A stretch of 64,000 bases of DNA from Phycisphaerae bacterium (GTDB taxonomy: Bacteria; Planctomycetota; Phycisphaerae; Phycisphaerales; UBA1924). The stretch covers positions 326,863 through 390,862 of the forward strand of contig BJHL01000002.1 of NCBI GenBank assembly GCA_014192545.1, written 5' to 3'. The notes below the pieces were generated by a model, which saw only the letters and a list, made by a program, of their open reading frames with translations, ran no database searches and was not told the DNA's origin. This document shows, piece by piece, positions 18,010 to 25,187 of this stretch. The translations under genes were made by a program, and so were the position numbers. The first letter of the stretch is position 1, and the number at the start of each line of letters is the position of its first letter.

Positions 18010-18054
18010 CTCTTAATCAGCGGGTCGAAGGTTCGAGTCCTTCGGGGGGCATTT
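18010..18054 (+). repeat. Second attachment-site copy: 3' part of tRNA-Lys(CTT)
   Basis: This copy is identical over 45 bp to 15042-15086 and also lacks the 5' half of a tRNA. The 2.9 kb between the copies holds integrase remnants and an HTH gene, as expected for a decayed integrative element inserted at an existing att site. Sequences outside the 45 bp differ at once on both sides, which fits site-specific recombination rather than general duplication. Confidence 0.85.
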
Positions 18055-18553
18055 CTAAGCGTTCTAGAGGGGTCAGGACGGGTCTTGAATGGGTCCGGTT
18101 GAACGGCCCCCGAGACGGCCCCAAGCCCCGCAGCAGGCCCCGGAATCGCCGGGGAAAACACACAAAACTCAGCAGCACGCACCCGCCGACTTCGGCCCCG
18201 CCGCAGGCCCCCGCGTCGCCGCGTTCCGACGCCGGTCGCATTGGCCTGATTCTCACGCGACCCGCCGCCCGAGCCGCCACGCCGCCGCCCTCGACGTCGG
18301 ACACGCCAGCGTGGTTCCACGGCGAGCGTGGATGATGCCTCTGGAATCAAACGAAAACCCCCGCCGCCACGCGGGCGACAGGGGTTGATGAATCAGAATC
18401 GAATGGCGTGGCCGGGCGGGTTCAGATGGAGCACTTGTCCGGGTGATTAGGCCTTCTTCCGCATGCTCGATCCTGCGTTTTGCTTACCATCCGCAGGACG
18501 CCTTGCGACTTCCAAAGCCCGCAGCGGCCACGAGACAACCTTAGGCGACGGCC
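18055..18553. other. Non-coding gap between att copy and integrase
   Basis: I find no supported gene in these 500 bp. Open frames near 18100-18350 are Pro/Arg-rich artefacts of high GC. An AACCCC / GGGGTT inverted repeat around 18356-18387, with GC-rich pairing inside it, could end transcription of the leftward integrase gene. No tRNA-Leu fragment or third copy of the tRNA-Lys repeat is visible. Confidence 0.5.
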
Positions 18554-19513
18554 TCAGCTGGCCGCGATGCGCACGGGCGGCGGCGTCTCTCCTGCCATCG
18601 CCTTCGCCAACGTTTCAAGTTGCGGGTTCGTGTAGTTGTTGAGCGTCATGATCGGCGTACGGTGATTGAGAATCTTCTGCACGAAGCCAACGGGGATGCC
18701 TTGCTCCTGGAGCAACACGCTTGCCGTGCCACGCAGCGAGTGGAAGTCGAACGGCAAGAACTTCTCCGTTTCAATTTCCACTTGCAGAAACGTTGAGCGT
18801 GCCCGCCGCTCGCGTTCCTCTGGGGTGGTGCCCGCCGCGATGAACGCGGTGCGGCCCGCCTGCATGTCGAGACGGAGCAAGTACGCGGCTCGCTCGGGCA
18901 CGGGCAGGGCTTTCGCGTCGGGCATCTTCTGGGCGAGGTACGCCTTCAACTCTGGGACAAGGTGTGCGGGCAGTGGCACGCGGTTCTCTCGCTTGTTCTT
19001 CGCCAACTTCGCCGACACGAAGACGTGCGGGACCGGCGCGTCAAGCAGGAAGTCCTTCACCAGCATGCCGCGTGCTTCCTTCGCCCGTAGGCCGGTCCAT
19101 CGCACGAGCGAGTAGATCAACGCCCGCTCCGCTCCGGTCACGCTGAAGTCACTGCCCCAGTCGCGGAACGTGCCCGACAGGTAATCCATCACCGACACGG
19201 CCAGCCGCGTGGACGGCTCGCCCTCGATGCGAAGCTTCATGGGCTGGCTGGCTCGACGTTCGGCTGCGAGAGCTCGATCTAGTGCCTTGGGCGGAAGCTT
19301 GGAGCGGTAGTGAAGCAGCGTGTTGCGGATGCGTGCATCGTGCCAACTGCTGAACGCCGCGTACTCGTCGTCGTCCATGCCCATGATGCGGCGTTCAAGT
19401 TCCGCGTCTGACAGGCGGTAGAGGCTCATGAAGTCGTAGCCGTCGGCCCGCCGGGGGCTCTTGCGGTGCGACTTGTCCTTGGGGGCGGGGCGGTCGGGGG
19501 TGTTCGCGTTCAT
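18554..19513 (-). CDS. Tyrosine recombinase (integrase) of mobile module
   Basis: The 319-residue protein has the full catalytic set: Arg143 in GLRAKEARG, Lys in AKLAKNKRENRVPL (about 169-181), His258-x-x-Arg261 in FHSLRG, His284 in ILNHRTP and nucleophile Tyr294 in NNYTN. The N-terminal about 120 residues form the DNA-binding arm. It should integrate and excise the element to which the upstream genes 18.5-23.8 kb belong. Its ATG overlaps the TGA of the preceding small gene by 4 nt (ATGA), so it is translated as the last gene of an operon. It lies 500 bp from the tRNA-Lys repeat. Confidence 0.92.
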   Translation of the reverse strand: MNANTPDRPAPKDKSHRKSPRRADGYDFMSLYRLSDAELERRIMGMDDDEYAAFSSWHDARIRNTLLHYRSKLPPKALDRALAAERRASQPMKLRIEGEPSTRLAVSVMDYLSGTFRDWGSDFSVTGAERALIYSLVRWTGLRAKEARGMLVKDFLLDAPVPHVFVSAKLAKNKRENRVPLPAHLVPELKAYLAQKMPDAKALPVPERAAYLLRLDMQAGRTAFIAAGTTPEERERRARSTFLQVEIETEKFLPFDFHSLRGTASVLLQEQGIPVGFVQKILNHRTPIMTLNNYTNPQLETLAKAMAGETPPPVRIAAS

Positions 19514-19758
19514 CGTCCAATCTCCTGTTCAAGCTGTGCGAGACGTTCGGCCAGTTGGTCTGTTTCGATACTGCGGCGTGCGAGGTCCACCAGCGATGCC
19601 AACTTCGCGGCGTCGTCGGTGCCAAGCTTGCCGTTGCGGACAGCGGCGATGATGGCGTTGCTCGCTTTCACCGTGTCCTTGGTTGTCGTGAGTTCGGGCA
19701 GGTCGATGCTCGCGAGGTTGTCAGCCACGCGGGCCTTGCCCAGCGTGCGATTCAGCAA
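19510..19758 (-). CDS. Small helical protein upstream of integrase
   Basis: This 82-residue protein starts at a TTG that overlaps the stop of the upstream gene and ends in an ATGA overlap with the integrase start, so coupled translation is likely. The sequence ASNAIIAAVRNGKLGTDDAAKLASLVDLARRSIETDQLAERLAQLE resembles the C-terminal helical part of phage-associated proteins such as those with a DUF5681-type N-terminus. Here the DNA-binding part is lacking. The function is unknown. Confidence 0.6.
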   Translation of the reverse strand: MLNRTLGKARVADNLASIDLPELTTTKDTVKASNAIIAAVRNGKLGTDDAAKLASLVDLARRSIETDQLAERLAQLEQEIGR

Positions 19759-20372
19759 CTCGCGTAGCCCTCGACAGCATCCACCAACTCGGCGAGTTCC
19801 TTCGCCACGGCGGGGTTCTGCCTCTGGGCGATGGTGTCATGGGCCTGCTTGATGACGACCGGGTCGATGGGCGGGACACTGCCGCGAGGGGCACCGACGT
19901 ACGCCTCCAGCAACTCTTGCCCGCCGTTGCTCGCGTCGTCGATGATGGCCTGCCCCACGGCGAGGTTGTCCATCGAGCGGAACCACGCCCGAATCTCCGA
20001 CGCCCGCACAGCCTTCACCACCGGGTCACCCTCGATGGGCCGGATGCGCATCTGCTCGCGCATTTCTGGGATGAGCTTGGTGGCGATATCGACGAGGATC
20101 GCCGACTCCATGCGGTGGATGTTCTGGCGGTACTGCTCCGCGGCCTGCCCGACCTTGGCCTTGCGGCCGTCAGCGGAGAGGAAGCGATCCACGTTGATCT
20201 CGGTCACGCGGTTGCGGAACCCAAGCAGATTGTCCATCACGCCCTGCCATGCCTGCCCGTATCGGTGCAAAGCAGACCCCACGCGGGCATCTGCATACGG
20301 GAAGCTCGCGTGCCCCGTCAACTGGAGCATCAACAACTCGGTCTCGTTCGGCTTCATGTTCATCTTGGACAT
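19752..20372 (-). CDS. Hypothetical protein of mobile module
   Basis: I start it at the ATG 20370-20372 (MSKMNMKPNETELL, 206 residues), 8 nt after GGAG. It is a soluble helical protein with ELLMLQLTGHASFPYADARVG near the start and EYRQNIHRMESAILVDIATKL-like helices in the middle. There is no motif I recognise. It overlaps the start of the small gene at 19758, putting it in the same operon as the integrase. A packaging or replication accessory role is possible but not shown. Confidence 0.6.
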   Translation of the reverse strand: MSKMNMKPNETELLMLQLTGHASFPYADARVGSALHRYGQAWQGVMDNLLGFRNRVTEINVDRFLSADGRKAKVGQAAEQYRQNIHRMESAILVDIATKLIPEMREQMRIRPIEGDPVVKAVRASEIRAWFRSMDNLAVGQAIIDDASNGGQELLEAYVGAPRGSVPPIDPVVIKQAHDTIAQRQNPAVAKELAELVDAVEGYASC

Positions 20373-20580
20373 TTCCAACACTCCTTATGTCCGAGCGACA
20401 GCACCGGCACAACAAGTGCCGTGGCTGCCCTCGGGATCTTTCTGGAAGAGAGGCACGGCCCGTTCCCAGGCCCGCCACTTGCTGAATCACACTCTCACCC
20501 GTCACTCTCGCATCCGGGTTGCGGGTCTCACACCCGCATTGCTTGCTTCGCTCGTTGCTTCGGTCGCGGCCAACGGTCAA

Positions 20581-20606
20581 CCGGGGGCCTAAGGCCCCCC
20601 GGGGGT
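20581..20606. repeat. GC-rich hairpin at end of replication gene
   Basis: GGGGGCC and GGCCCCC flank a TAA loop around 20583-20599, forming a strong stem. The stop codon of the leftward replication gene (20589-20591) lies in it. It may act as a terminator or mRNA stabiliser. A downstream T-run is lacking. Confidence 0.5.
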
Positions 20607-22619
20607 GTGACCGTTTGATGGCCCAGTTCGTTGAGCGGAACTTGACCGCAACGACCGTTTGACGGAAACACCCGGTTTCTCAGCGGATTCACGCGATTTC
20701 AAACGGTCAAGCCCGGTTGACCGCAACGACCGTTTGCCCTCAATCTTCCGGTCAACGGCCTTGACCGTTTGACCCTTGCCACGACCGTTTGAATCGGCCA
20801 CACGCCACGCCGCATCGTGCTTGTTCCCCTTCCTTTCCGCCAGCCCCGCCCTCACGAGATCACGTAGTGCACGCCGAGCGGTGGAGTCGCCCACACGGGC
20901 TTTCGTCTTGATCTTGCTTAGCGACATCCAATCCCCATCTTCCTTCAGAGCACGTAGGACCATGCCGGGTTTGAGCTTGTCGGAGATGGCGGCGATTGCT
21001 GCGGAAGGGTCCACGGCGACAAGCCGGACAGATTCCTTGTGAGGCTGCAACGCGAAGTGCATCGGGTCGGGCGGGGCGAAGTCGCGGCACTTGTCGAACG
21101 TGACGGTCAGGGCGTTGTCTCGCAGTTTGCAGAACAGCATGACGTCACAGGCCCCGCGAAGGGCGGACGATCCGCGTTCTGTGGTCCCGTCCTTAATGGT
21201 GTGGTGCAGGATGAGGACCGCACACCCAAGGGCGTCTCGAATCTTGTCCACGCCCGCGATGAAGCTGCCCATGTCCTGTGCGGCGTTCTCGTCACCACCC
21301 GGCATGCAGCGTGCGAGGGTGTCAAGCACAACGAGCTTCGGCGGTTCGTCCAATGCGCGTGCCCGCTCGATGATGAGTGATGGGTCGTCCTGTCGGTGGA
21401 TCGCTGGGGCGTCGCCGGTGATGAGCAGCCGCGACAGGGCGAGACGTTGCTTTTCTGGTGGAAGAGCGGAGATAGCCGCGTCGATGCGTTGGCCGAACGT
21501 GCCGAACCCTTCGGCGTTCACAAGCATCACGTACCCAGCCTCGACTTCTCGCCCGTGCCAAGGCGTATCGGATGCGATGGATATGGCGAGGTCTAGGGCG
21601 AGGAACGACTTGGCGTTCGCCGGTGGTGCCACAAGCACGATCACGCCGGGCGGCATCACGCCATCGACGATGTAGCCCGGCGGCTCCGTGTTCATCACCT
21701 GATCCGCCGTGAGGAACACAAGCCGAGGCCGCGTGGGGCGTTCGTCGTCTTCGAGTTCCAGCGGATGTAGACGCTTGATGATACCGCTGTTGAGGCATTC
21801 GGTGAGGGGTATCTTCGTCTTCCGGGCGTGCGTCGTGAAGTCGCGAAGGTCCAGACCGTCCGGCCAGTCGTCGTCGTGACACCACGCTTTCGCGGTGACG
21901 CCAGCGGTCCTGAGCTTCGCGTGGACTTGCTTGGTCCCGCTCTGTCCCGCGTCGTCCTTGTCGAACAACGTGGCAACATCCATGCCGACGAAGGGCTTGG
22001 CCCAGTCGTCTTTGAACACGCCCGCCCCGGGGCAACTGACGACAACATCCTTCAGCCGCCCGTTCTTCTTCAGAAGCCAGAGCATCGCCAGCCGGTCTGA
22101 CTCGCCCTCGACGATGTAGACGCGGGTGCCGGGCTTCGCTCTGGAGAGAGAATCAAGGCCCCACAACCGGACCTTGCAGCCCTTCGTGCTCATGGGCTTG
22201 CCGTTCAGCTTGCGGCGTCGGATATCAAGCACCGTGCCCTTCTCGTTGCGGCTGGCGAACGTGTAGGCGTTGGTGTTGGGGTCGTATCCGACGTCGTCAA
22301 CGAGGACAGCATCGACCGGCAATCCGAACCGATCCGCGAGAGCCTTCTGCTTGTCGGGCGTGAACTGTTCGCGGTAGTGGTGGGCCATCTTCTCCAGAAA
22401 AGTCCAGGCATTGCCGGACACGCCAAGCTGCTTCTCATCCCACTTGCCTGTCGCGGGATCGACGTAGAGATGATCGTCCTTCTCGCTGAACGGGGCGGTG
22501 CCGCACCACTGGTCATCACTATGGGATGAGAACTCCACTCCGTGATCGACGAACTGATAGAGAGGTTCGGGAATGCCATCGAACTTGGACTTCACTTGCC
22601 ACCCCCGTTCCATCGCCAC
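20589..22619 (-). CDS. Replication protein: TOPRIM primase domain plus RecA-fold helicase (RepA/AAA_25-like)
   Basis: The protein (up to 676 residues) has a degenerate zinc-finger-like start, a TOPRIM domain at about 167-225 (VYIVEGESDRLA, later LFDKDDAG), a RecA-type ATPase with P-loop LVAPPANAKS at about 329-338 and Walker B LVVLDTLARC, and a C-terminal winged-helix region. P-loop glycines are replaced by Ala/Asn but Lys-Ser is kept, as in AAA_25/RepA-like helicases. It probably primes and unwinds DNA for element replication. Three starts are possible: 22619, 22613 or GTG at 22593-22595, the last overlapping the AlpA-like stop as GTGA. The basic tail carries the iteron repeats. Confidence 0.85.
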   Translation of the reverse strand: MAMERGWQVKSKFDGIPEPLYQFVDHGVEFSSHSDDQWCGTAPFSEKDDHLYVDPATGKWDEKQLGVSGNAWTFLEKMAHHYREQFTPDKQKALADRFGLPVDAVLVDDVGYDPNTNAYTFASRNEKGTVLDIRRRKLNGKPMSTKGCKVRLWGLDSLSRAKPGTRVYIVEGESDRLAMLWLLKKNGRLKDVVVSCPGAGVFKDDWAKPFVGMDVATLFDKDDAGQSGTKQVHAKLRTAGVTAKAWCHDDDWPDGLDLRDFTTHARKTKIPLTECLNSGIIKRLHPLELEDDERPTRPRLVFLTADQVMNTEPPGYIVDGVMPPGVIVLVAPPANAKSFLALDLAISIASDTPWHGREVEAGYVMLVNAEGFGTFGQRIDAAISALPPEKQRLALSRLLITGDAPAIHRQDDPSLIIERARALDEPPKLVVLDTLARCMPGGDENAAQDMGSFIAGVDKIRDALGCAVLILHHTIKDGTTERGSSALRGACDVMLFCKLRDNALTVTFDKCRDFAPPDPMHFALQPHKESVRLVAVDPSAAIAAISDKLKPGMVLRALKEDGDWMSLSKIKTKARVGDSTARRALRDLVRAGLAERKGNKHDAAWRVADSNGRGKGQTVKAVDRKIEGKRSLRSTGLDRLKSRESAEKPGVSVKRSLRSSSAQRTGPSNGHTPGGP
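20609..20791. repeat. Iteron-like array of GACCGTTTG
   Basis: The 9-mer GACCGTTTG occurs directly at 20609-20617, 20653-20661, 20728-20736, 20763-20771 and 20783-20791 and inverted at 20700-20708. Two copies share a larger 20-bp unit starting TTGACCGCAAC (20642 and 20717). A related AACGGTCAA lies at 20572-20580. The array sits within the last 60 or so codons of the replication gene, where it encodes a low-complexity basic tail with repeated KRSLRS. Such arrays are typical replication-initiator or repressor binding sites. Confidence 0.65.
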
Positions 22620-22852
22620 TCACGGCGAGCGGGGCATCCGGCGGCGACCCACGCGAGGACCTCATCGCGTCGGAACCGCGTGCACTTCCCAAGCTTGATC
22701 GGGGCGGGGCCGAAGCGTCCGCTTCGATTCCATCGCTTCAACGACACGAGGGACACGTTGATGAGTTGTGCCGTCTCTTGTCGGGTCAGGAGAGCGGGCG
22801 TGGGCAGTGGGATCGGCTTGACGGGCGGGGCGGTTGTCTGGTTGGCGGTCAT
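22592..22852 (-). CDS. AlpA/excisionase-like DNA-binding protein
   Basis: The 86-residue protein has a MerR-like HTH at about 19-75: LLTRQETAQLINVSLVSLKRW, GPAPIKLGKCTRFRRDEVLAW. This is the AlpA/HTH_17 family that regulates excision or replication in phages and satellites. It is directly upstream of the replication gene and overlaps or abuts its start. Three copies of a short repeat (22917-22969) lie just upstream of it and could be its binding sites. Confidence 0.85.
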   Translation of the reverse strand: MTANQTTAPPVKPIPLPTPALLTRQETAQLINVSLVSLKRWNRSGRFGPAPIKLGKCTRFRRDEVLAWVAAGCPARREWRWNGGGK

Positions 22853-22916
22853 CGGCGGGCTCCTTGCAGAGCGACGAGGTCGCTCTACCTTTGCCCGACC
22901 CGCCGAAGATTCGCTT

Positions 22917-22969
22917 CAAACCGCTTTGGCACGATGCAAACCGCTTTGGCGGGCCGTCACCGCTTTGGC
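22917..22969. repeat. Three direct repeats ACCGCTTTGGC upstream of AlpA-like gene
   Basis: CAAACCGCTTTGGC occurs at 22917-22930 and 22937-22950, and ACCGCTTTGGC again at 22959-22969, with spacings of 20-21 bp. The third copy overlaps the end of the upstream gene. A spacing of two helical turns places the copies on one face of DNA, which suits an operator for a protein such as the AlpA-like regulator. This is inference. Confidence 0.55.
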
Positions 22970-23760
22970 GGGTTGCTCGCTGCGATCGCCGCCAGCCCCC
23001 GTTGGAACTCTTTGGGGTCTTGTTCGTACGCTTGTTCCGCTAGTGCCACACTCGGAAACATCCGCTGGTCTACAGCGAACTTCATCATTCGGAGCCGACG
23101 TTCTGCGTCCGCTTCTCTGCGAGACTGGCCCGAGGTAGACCGCTGCACTTGTGGACGACGGACCTGTGTGTACCTTTCGTGGCCACTGACATACGCCCGG
23201 GAGGGTGCACGCTCACCGCCGGTCGCCAAACGCTTGTGAATCTGCAGAGCAGTCTTGTAGACTGCGGTGTGGGTGAACTGGCCATTACGAACTACTTCAT
23301 CGACCGCTTCTCGAACGCTTTGATCCCGCAGCCTCTCCTCCGTTTGCGACAGCGGCTTTGTGATGCCCTGCGGTCGCCGGTTCTGAGGCGGGGCGTTCTT
23401 TTCCATCTTCTGGAGGAAGATGCACAGTGTCCGGGCACGTTCGGCATCGTTGCCTGCCCACGATCCTTCCCAGAGAGTGCGAGCGGGGCCGGAGCGGGCA
23501 CCACGCTGCCGACGATCCAGAGTGCGGACGTACTTCTCTAGCCGTGCATACGACTTGAAGGGTGTGAATCCAACCACGCCATCCCTCGCGAGGCGATTAG
23601 AGCGTGCGAGAATCTCCGCAAGGGTGTCGGCGATCTCCTCTGCCATGTGTTCGGCGGCTTCGTCTTCATCGTCCCACTTGGCAAGGGCCGGGGCCAATCG
23701 CTTCGTCGTCGTTGCGAGTACGCGTGCGAGCGTTTCGAACGTTGGAACCTTCGTATTCAT
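22957..23760 (-). CDS. Hypothetical protein, first gene of mobile module
   Basis: This 267-residue soluble protein starts MNTKVPTFETLARVLATTTK with GGAGG a few bases upstream. It has an acidic helix (WDDEDEAAEHMAEEIADTLAE), a basic middle (RLEKYVRTLDRRQRGARSG) and a C-terminal RRLRMMKFAVDQRMFPSVALAEQAYEQDP. There is no signal, membrane segment or known motif. It is the promoter-proximal gene of the operon leading to the integrase, a place where satellites often carry regulators or early genes. Function unknown. Confidence 0.6.
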   Translation of the reverse strand: MNTKVPTFETLARVLATTTKRLAPALAKWDDEDEAAEHMAEEIADTLAEILARSNRLARDGVVGFTPFKSYARLEKYVRTLDRRQRGARSGPARTLWEGSWAGNDAERARTLCIFLQKMEKNAPPQNRRPQGITKPLSQTEERLRDQSVREAVDEVVRNGQFTHTAVYKTALQIHKRLATGGERAPSRAYVSGHERYTQVRRPQVQRSTSGQSRREADAERRLRMMKFAVDQRMFPSVALAEQAYEQDPKEFQRGLAAIAASNPPKR

Positions 23761-24035
23761 GCTGCCTCCAATCGCCGGGCGACCCGAGCGGGCGGCGGTG
23801 AGGCAGCAACCCCAGCCAACCCGCCCGAGTCTTCATGCGGTGATCAAGCCGCATGCCCGACACTTGATTTTTGGTTGGCTCGATGGCGGGCAGCGGCGGA
23901 ATCGGCGGGAACTTGAAGGGGACTTGTTGGGGCCTCGCGGGGTCTGACCGGCCCTCCGGCCCGGAACCCGGCCCGCTGGCCTTGGGGCGGTGTGGGGCGG
24001 TTCGCGGGAAGTCGCAAAAGTCCCCTGAAATCAAG

Positions 24036-24120
24036 TGGCCCCGGTGGGATTTGAACCCACACGCCCTGTTACGGGCTGCGGATTTTAAGTCCGCTGCGTC
24101 TGCCATTTCGCCACGGGGCC
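24036..24120 (-). tRNA. tRNA-Leu (anticodon TAA)
   Basis: Reading leftward, the acceptor stem GGCCCCG pairs with CGGGGCC, followed by discriminator A (24036). The anticodon stem GCGGA/TCCGC encloses CTTAAAA (anticodon TAA). There is a long variable arm of class II type, and the T-arm is GTGGG-TTCAAAT-CCCAC. CCA is not encoded. The 3' end faces the mobile module at 18.5-23.8 kb, making it a possible integration target, but I found no second copy of its 3' end. Confidence 0.97.
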
Positions 24121-24148
24121 GTGGGGTGGTGGAGCGTAGTGGGGATGA

Positions 24149-25111
24149 TTAGGAGCCGGCTGGGGTGGCGGGTTTGGTTGTTGGAGCGGGCTTGGTTGTG
24201 CGTTGAGGTTTGGGTGGTTGGAGGATGTCGGTGGGCGCTGCTGGGTCGTCGCGGTAGCCGTCGATGGTGCGGTGGACGTAGTCGGGGGCGCGGACGACCA
24301 TGCAGCGTGAGGCGAGGCTCCAGGTGATGGTGGAGTCGCCGCCGTTTTCGCGCCAGGCGTCGGGCTCGCAACTGGCGATGATGAGTTGGCGCAGGTCTTC
24401 GGCGCGGTCGGCGGTGGGGCGATTGTCGGCGAAGCCGGCGTTGCGGGGGAACATGGACTTGGGAGCGGCCCTGACCCAATCGTCGTTAGCGATGCGATTG
24501 TCGAGGATGACTTGGAGCAGGTTGGTGACGTCGTAGGTTTCGATGCGGACGTAGCGGTTGAGGCGTTCGCGCGGGCCGACTTGGATGGTGTTGGCGGAAG
24601 AGATTTGCCAGGTGCTGCCGAGGCCTGCGACGGATGCGTCGGCTTGCGAGAGGACGATTTCGAGGGCGTGTTGCAGGGTGATGCTATTGGCTTTGAAGGT
24701 GATGGTTGTGTCTTTGTGCAGGCCGAAGAGTTCTTCGTCGGGGGGCGGAGGGGTGGGTACGGGAGTTTGGGCGGCTGGAGCTTCGGTAGTGCCGGGGCGC
24801 GGCTTGGTGATGACTCGCGCGGGTACGGTACCGGGTTCGGCGATCCACATGGGAGTGATGGTGAGGCCTGCGGCTTCCTCGAATTGGTCAAAGACTTGCT
24901 CGAGAGGCGCGTTTTCCCACGCGACGTTGACAACGCGCTGCAGGCGAGTTGCGGCTTCAAGGCGGGAGGTGGGGTGGCGAGGATTTGCGAGCGCGGCGTC
25001 GTCTGCACCGACGTTCTTTGTGGTCGGGGTGGCACTTTGGGCGAGTGCGATAGTCGCAAGCAGCGAAACGGCGATGACGGGGATGATGGGCATGGTCTGA
25101 AAACGATGCAT
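24149..25111 (-). CDS. Exported protein with secretin/TonB short N-terminal-like repeats
   Basis: The ATG at 25109-25111 (320 residues) follows GGAGG by 5 nt. A signal peptide (MPIIPVIAVSLLATIALAQS) leads to a periplasmic protein. Two STN-like elements are visible: VVNVAWENAPLEQVFDQFEEAAGL and ITFKANSITLQHALEIVLSQAD. Secretins and TonB-dependent receptors use this fold, but no beta-barrel or secretin core follows. The C-terminus is proline- and threonine-rich. Free-standing STN proteins are common in planctomycetes with no assigned role. It is divergent from the sugar transporter operon. Confidence 0.65.
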   Translation of the reverse strand: MHRFQTMPIIPVIAVSLLATIALAQSATPTTKNVGADDAALANPRHPTSRLEAATRLQRVVNVAWENAPLEQVFDQFEEAAGLTITPMWIAEPGTVPARVITKPRPGTTEAPAAQTPVPTPPPPDEELFGLHKDTTITFKANSITLQHALEIVLSQADASVAGLGSTWQISSANTIQVGPRERLNRYVRIETYDVTNLLQVILDNRIANDDWVRAAPKSMFPRNAGFADNRPTADRAEDLRQLIIASCEPDAWRENGGDSTITWSLASRCMVVRAPDYVHRTIDGYRDDPAAPTDILQPPKPQRTTKPAPTTKPATPAGS

Positions 25112-25187
25112 AGGGCCTCCGTAGGTTTGTACCGGCGGGTGGCGGGGCGGTTGCACGCCGGGGGCTGAGGGTTTCTAGGATGATGGC

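Noticed and set aside
18006-18350. Pro/Arg-rich frames next to the second att copy
   Set aside because: They also translate the reversed tRNA end and GC-rich non-coding DNA, and overlap each other in all frames.
18054-18560. Search for a tRNA-Leu 3' fragment as left end of the 18.5-23.8 kb module
   Set aside because: No match longer than short GC-rich runs to the tRNA-Leu 3' end was seen, so I do not claim integration in tRNA-Leu.
20382-20588. GCTTGCTTCGCTCGTTGCTTCGG run as a possible CRISPR or repeat array
   Set aside because: It is a short imperfect repeat with no spacers and no cas genes in the window.
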